A stretch of DNA of 37,710 nucleotides, taken from contig JACPCW010000103.1 in NCBI GenBank assembly GCA_016184365.1, positions 39,046 through 76,755 on the forward strand, written 5' to 3'. Position 1 is the first letter of the stretch. Every line of letters begins with the position of its first letter. Source of the DNA: Candidatus Rokuibacteriota bacterium (GTDB lineage: Bacteria; Methylomirabilota; Methylomirabilia; Rokubacteriales; CSP1-6). This document shows, piece by piece, positions 34,655 to 37,710 of this stretch. A program made the position numbers and the translations under genes. The notes below the pieces were generated by a model. The model searched no databases, was not told where the DNA came from, and saw only the letters and a program-made list of their open reading frames with translations.

Positions 34655-35286
34655 GCTGTGGTCGTCGCCGTCGCGCGCTTGCCCGTCGTCTGAAACTCCG
34701 CGACCTGCTCCTGCAGCTTCAGCAGCCCGTACATCAGCGAGTCGGGCGTGGGCGGACAACCGGGAACGTAGACGTCGACGGGCACGACACGGTCGACGCC
34801 CTTGACGACGTGGTACCCGTGCCGGAATGGGCCACCGGAATTCGCGCACGAGCCCATCGAGACGACCCACTTCGGATCCGGCATCTGCTCGTAGATGCGC
34901 TTGAGCATCGGCGCCATCTTGATCGTCACCGTGCCGGACACGATCATCAAGTCCGAGTGCCGCGGCGACGCCCACGGCACCATGCCGAAGCGCTCGACGT
35001 CGAACCGCGACGCGAACGTCGCCATCATCTCGATCGCGCAGCACGCGAGACCGAAGGTCACCGGCCAGATCGACGACTTCCGCGCCCAGTTGAAGATTTT
35101 CTCGGTCGACGTCGTCACGATCCAGCCACCCGGCATGTGATGAATGCTGTCGGCGATCGCGGCGAGCGTGTTCGAGGTCTTGTCGCCGTCCGAACGCTCC
35201 TGGTGGTACTTCTCCCACTCCTGGAGGTCCTTGAACTCCGTCCAGACCGGCGCCGGCACCTGCGGGACCGGCGGTTTCACTTCCAT
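34651..35286 (-). CDS. nuoB: NADH-quinone oxidoreductase subunit B (right copy, extended)
   Basis: 211 residues, ATG at 35284-35286, overlapping the nuoA end by 10 bases. N2 ligands are C82, C83, C147 and C177 ([27 protein letters not shown]). Relative to the left NuoB it has about 50 extra N-terminal residues (charged, [16 protein letters not shown]) and a Thr/Ala-rich tail. This points to a different lineage of complex I, not a recent copy. Confidence 0.96.
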   Translation of the reverse strand: MEVKPPVPQVPAPVWTEFKDLQEWEKYHQERSDGDKTSNTLAAIADSIHHMPGGWIVTTSTEKIFNWARKSSIWPVTFGLACCAIEMMATFASRFDVERFGMVPWASPRHSDLMIVSGTVTIKMAPMLKRIYEQMPDPKWVVSMGSCANSGGPFRHGYHVVKGVDRVVPVDVYVPGCPPTPDSLMYGLLKLQEQVAEFQTTGKRATATTTA

Positions 35287-35630
35287 TCGAGCACTCCCTC
35301 CCGATACGCGTACAACCAGCCCAGGAGGATGATCGCGACGAACACCGCCATCACCCAGAAGGCCGTCATCCCGATCGTACGCAGCACCATCGCCCACGGG
35401 AACAGGAACACCGCGAGCGCGTCGAACACGATGAAGATGATGGCCACCAGATAGAACCCGACCGGGAACTGGATCCACGCGGAGCCGATCGGCTCGGCGC
35501 CGCACTCGTAGTTGGCGAGCTTCACCGGATCCGGACGCGCGGGTCGCAGCACCCACGCGACGCCGAGTGACATGACGCCGAATCCGAGGATGAAGATCGC
35601 GAAGACGAGCACGCCGGTGAAGTCGCCCAC
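35277..35630 (-). CDS. nuoA: NADH-quinone oxidoreductase subunit A (right copy)
   Basis: 117 residues, three helices. GTG at 35628-35630 ([13 protein letters not shown]) has a GGGGG run upstream; the longer frame starts before the promoter and is rejected. [15 protein letters not shown] and [15 protein letters not shown] are the family motifs. It is the first gene of the right nuo operon, read from the promoter at 35664-35693. Confidence 0.94.
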   Translation of the reverse strand: MGDFTGVLVFAIFILGFGVMSLGVAWVLRPARPDPVKLANYECGAEPIGSAWIQFPVGFYLVAIIFIVFDALAVFLFPWAMVLRTIGMTAFWVMAVFVAIILLGWLYAYREGVLEWK

Positions 35631-35663
35631 GGATACCCCCAAAGGAAGTTGGCCCGAGGAGCG

Positions 35664-35693
35664 AGTATACCGACCCGTGGAACAGCGCGTCAA
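35664..35693 (-). promoter_or_regulatory. Sigma-70-type promoter of the right nuo operon
   Basis: Minus strand: -35 TTGACG (35688-35693), 18-base spacer, -10 TATACT (35664-35669). The start of transcription would be about 25 bases before the nuoA GTG. Confidence 0.75.
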
Positions 35694-35860
35694 CGCGCGA
35701 GACGCGCAAATGATGATCCCGGCTACTCAAAATGGAAACTCTGCGCTAGGTCAAACCGTTGCAGGCGCCCCGTCGGACGCCGCGCTTCGTCGCGTTCGTA
35801 TTGGCTGGCGGCCGTGGCCCCGCGCTTGCCACCATGGAAGCCCATGAGGGTGACGAACGT
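35694..35860. other. Divergent intergenic region
   Basis: Between the nuo promoter and the plus-strand membrane-protein gene I see no second clear promoter, no repeat copy and no RNA gene. The plus-strand promoter must lie here but cannot be pinned down. Confidence 0.4.
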
Positions 35861-36418
35861 ATGAGTCCGGGTGGGCATCTCGTGACGACCGCCGCCGCCT
35901 GCGTGGCCGCGGCGACGCTGACCGAATCGGCAACGCTGACCGCCACGATCGCCGCGGGCGGGTTCTTCATCGACGTCGATCACGCCGTCGATTACGTCGT
36001 CTTCGAACAGCAGCGCGACTGGACGCCGGGCGCCTTCCTGCGCTACTACCTCGGCGGCCACGTGCAGCGCGCGGTGCTCGTCCTGCATTCGTACGAGCTC
36101 TTTGCGCTCCTCGGCCTCTGCGCGTGGTGGACCGACGCGCTCGCGCTGTGGGGCTATCTGCTGGGCGCGCTGATGCATCTGGCGCTCGATCTCGTGTTCA
36201 ACGGCGAATACACGCCGCGCTCGATCAGCGCGTTCTACTCGTTCACGTACCGCATGGCGCACGGCTTCAGCATGCCGGCGCTCCTCGGCCAGCAGGCCGA
36301 CACGCTCGTGCTGCCGAGCGGGTTCTGGGCGGCGTTCTTCCGCGGTGCGACGCTCCGGACGCCGCCGCCGCGGCCCGCGGCGCCGCCGCTGAACGTGACC
36401 TCGACCGCCTGGGACTGA
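35861..36418 (+). CDS. Putative membrane protein with DxDH motif (weakly like YdjM/DUF457 membrane hydrolases)
   Basis: 185 residues. ATG at 35861 follows GAGGGTGA; earlier in-frame ATGs are possible. Hydrophobic segments are visible at about 8-30, 65-90 and 95-120. Conserved-looking polar residues fall in or near them: FFIDVDHAVDY, VLHSYE and GALMHLALD. This spacing of Asp and His recalls the membrane-bound metal-dependent hydrolase families, but the match is weak and no function is claimed. The Pro-rich tail (TPPPRPAAPP) ends the protein. A short GACGCC/GGCGTC hairpin without a U-tract lies at the stop codon. Confidence 0.7.
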   Translation: MSPGGHLVTTAAACVAAATLTESATLTATIAAGGFFIDVDHAVDYVVFEQQRDWTPGAFLRYYLGGHVQRAVLVLHSYELFALLGLCAWWTDALALWGYLLGALMHLALDLVFNGEYTPRSISAFYSFTYRMAHGFSMPALLGQQADTLVLPSGFWAAFFRGATLRTPPPRPAAPPLNVTSTAWD

Positions 36419-36480
36419 CGCCTCAGGGCGTCTCTGGCGCGCGGCCCGTTCCGTCATGGTTCGGTCATGCGGCCGCGTGC

Positions 36481-36486
36481 TAGACT
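36481..36486 (+). promoter_or_regulatory. -10-like box of a possibly leaderless transcript
   Basis: TAGACT (keeps TA.A.T) ends 7 bases before the ATG of the REC-PilZ gene, and no Shine-Dalgarno lies between. This placement is typical of leaderless mRNAs. No good -35 is seen. Confidence 0.4.
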
Positions 36487-36493
36487 GCCGGCA

Positions 36494-37192
36494 ATGCGTG
36501 TTCTGGTAGTCGAAGACGAGGCCGATGTCGCTGACGTATTTTTCGACTACCTGACCGAGCTGGGCCACGAGCCCACCGTCGTGCGCAGCGCGGAAGCCGC
36601 GCTCGGCCGGCTGCAGAGCGACCGCCCCGACGCGATCCTCCTCGACATCAACCTGCCCGGCATGAGCGGCGTCGAGTTCCTTCAGCTCAAGCGCATTCGT
36701 GACGCCGGTGTGCCGATCGTCGCCGTGTCCGGCGTCGCCACCGAAAGTCAGGCGCGCGAATGCCTGAGGCTCGGCGCGATGGACTTCATCGGCAAGCCGA
36801 TCGCGCTCGATCGGCTGAACGCCGTCCTCGAGTGTCTCGAGCCGCACGCGCTCGAACAGCGGCTGGAGCAGGCGCTGCGCGAGGATCGCCGTCGCAGTCC
36901 GCGCGTCCCCGTGACGCTGCCGGTGTTCGTGACCGATTACGGCAACGCGTCGTGGCATGCGACCGCCGTCGATCTCTCGCCGCACGCGCTCAAGATCCGT
37001 TCGCGCGAGACGGTGCGTCCCGGCCACGTCGTGCGCCTGACGTTCACGCTGCCCGACGGCGGGCCGTCGCTCACGGTCATGTCGCTCCTCACGCGCGAAG
37101 ATCCCGACGGCTTCACGTTTTTCTTCGTGAATCCCACGCCCGCCGAGGCGCAACGCCTCACGGATCTCGTCGCCCATCTCTCGCGCGCCTGA
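36494..37192 (+). CDS. Response regulator with REC and PilZ domains
   Basis: 232 residues. The N-terminal receiver domain is at about 1-120 (VLVVEDEADVAD, phospho-acceptor Asp in AILLDINLPGMSG, VSGVATES, and the Lys in FIGKPI). A C-terminal PilZ-like domain follows at about 135-225, with R-rich RRRSPRVPV and DLSPHALKI. These correspond to the RxxxR and (D/N)xSxxG c-di-GMP-binding motifs, although the last Gly is Ala. No output DNA-binding domain is seen. It likely links a two-component signal to c-di-GMP or a PilZ-type partner. No histidine kinase is nearby. ATG at 36494 is preferred over the upstream in-frame ATG because conservation starts there. Confidence 0.88.
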   Translation: MRVLVVEDEADVADVFFDYLTELGHEPTVVRSAEAALGRLQSDRPDAILLDINLPGMSGVEFLQLKRIRDAGVPIVAVSGVATESQARECLRLGAMDFIGKPIALDRLNAVLECLEPHALEQRLEQALREDRRRSPRVPVTLPVFVTDYGNASWHATAVDLSPHALKIRSRETVRPGHVVRLTFTLPDGGPSLTVMSLLTREDPDGFTFFFVNPTPAEAQRLTDLVAHLSRA

Positions 37193-37240
37193 CCGTTCGT
37201 TCGGCAGGCGAAAATATTTCCCTCTCCGCGCGCCGATCGC

Positions 37241-37268
37241 TTGAAAAGTTGCGCGCGCGTACTACGCT
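37241..37268 (+). promoter_or_regulatory. Possible promoter for the small membrane protein gene
   Basis: TTGAAA (37241-37246), 16-base spacer, TACGCT (37263-37268). It lies 63 bases before the ATG; the -10 is weak. Confidence 0.35.
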
Positions 37269-37331
37269 GGAATCAGCCGCATCGCACATCCCCGGTGGTC
37301 GAGCCGACACGGCGGGACCGGAGGAGTCGAC

Positions 37332-37586
37332 ATGCGAATCTTTCGACCCGAAATCGAGATCGCGCTCAAGGCCGTCGGTGTCCTGACGCTGCTGTCGCTC
37401 ATCGTGATTCCCGTCGCGTGGGGCTACGGTCAGCGGCAGAAAGCCCGGACGTGGCAGAACCTCGCGTGCGCGTACCGGATCAAGGAGGTCGAGCGGCGCA
37501 CGCCGATCCTGTCGAGGATCGAGCCGGGCCGCGACGCGTGCGTGACGCTGGAGCGCCTCGGGTTCGCGCTGGACGTTCCGCGGTGA
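37332..37586 (+). CDS. Small membrane-anchored protein of unknown function
   Basis: 84 residues with ATG at 37332 and GGAGGAG 5 bases upstream. One hydrophobic segment (about 13-32, VGVLTLLSLIVIPVAWG) follows a short basic-acidic N-terminus. The rest is a charged soluble domain with two cysteines (C46, C69). It resembles no family I can name. The clear ribosome-binding site and coding-like composition support a real gene. Confidence 0.7.
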   Translation: MRIFRPEIEIALKAVGVLTLLSLIVIPVAWGYGQRQKARTWQNLACAYRIKEVERRTPILSRIEPGRDACVTLERLGFALDVPR

Positions 37587-37611
37587 CCGCGCGCCGCGCG
37601 CGCGCGTCGCG

Positions 37612-37710
37612 CTAGCCCGGACTATTCATGAGCGCGTCGCGCACGAGCCGAACGGCATCCGCGACACGACCGCGAGCGGTGGGCGGAGGGTCGCTCCGGG
37701 ATTCCGCGAG
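37612..37710 (-). CDS. Possible 3' end of a minus-strand gene (partial)
   Basis: A frame of 32 codons open to the right edge ends in TAG at 37612-37614, with sequence TARGRVADAVRLVRDALMNS near the end. The amphipathic pattern looks coding, but it is too short to identify. Confidence 0.35.
   Translation of the reverse strand, partial: LAESRSDPPPTARGRVADAVRLVRDALMNSPG

Overview
The window is about 37.7 kb of very GC-rich bacterial chromosome, tightly packed, with almost every gene on the minus strand and many GTG/TTG starts and GTGA or ATGA stop/start overlaps. The gene content (two respiratory complex I loci, lipoate synthase, glycolysis, proline synthesis, Obg with L21/L27, two UGA-containing selenoprotein genes) fits an uncultured-type soil or subsurface lineage such as Rokubacteria/Methylomirabilota or a deltaproteobacterium-like group. 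That placement is inference and no marker here settles it.

Layout from left to right. 1-7020: lipA-nuoA-nuoB-nuoC-nuoD-nuoE-nuoF-nuoG, read leftwards, with nuoG cut by the window edge. 7228-7312: tRNA-Leu(GAG) with its own promoter. 7496-7822 (plus strand): a rhodanese-like selenoprotein with an in-frame UGA at residue 68. 7824-14868: a gap-pgk-tpiA-secG operon running on into a peptide-type ABC transporter (binding protein and two permeases, no ATPase). 14933-17106: comF, a LapB-like TPR/zinc-ribbon protein and a DksA-type regulator. 17194-22588: rplU-rpmA-obgE-proB-proA-nadD-rsfS. 22656-24759: a compact tetR - ECF sigma - GrdB-like selenoprotein operon (UGA at residue 182) behind a TetR operator that abuts the promoter. 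24849-35630: a second complex I operon, nuoABC-NIPSNAP-nuoDHIJKLMN, which has no nuoEFG. 35861-37586 (plus strand): a small membrane protein, a REC-PilZ response regulator and a short membrane-anchored protein. A possible gene end on the minus strand lies at the right edge.

The two complex I loci encode different machines. The left one carries the NADH-oxidising module EFG with its own A-D. The right one has the 11-subunit set A-D plus H-N, a two-domain NIPSNAP protein between nuoC and nuoD, and a NuoM in which the usual TM7 lysine is leucine.

The most unusual structure is a family of nine intergenic elements of about 75-105 bp. They sit between co-transcribed genes (nuoF/nuoG, lipA/nuoA, tpiA/pgk, rsfS/nadD, proA/proB as a tandem pair, nuoM/nuoL, nuoL/nuoK, nuoH/nuoD). 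Most fold as two hairpins whose stems covary between copies. At nuoK/nuoL the element is bracketed by a 29-bp near-perfect direct repeat of the end of nuoK, and nuoD/nuoH shows a similar shorter duplication. This looks like a mobile repeat that duplicates the gene junction it enters, leaving the upstream stop and the downstream start signals intact.
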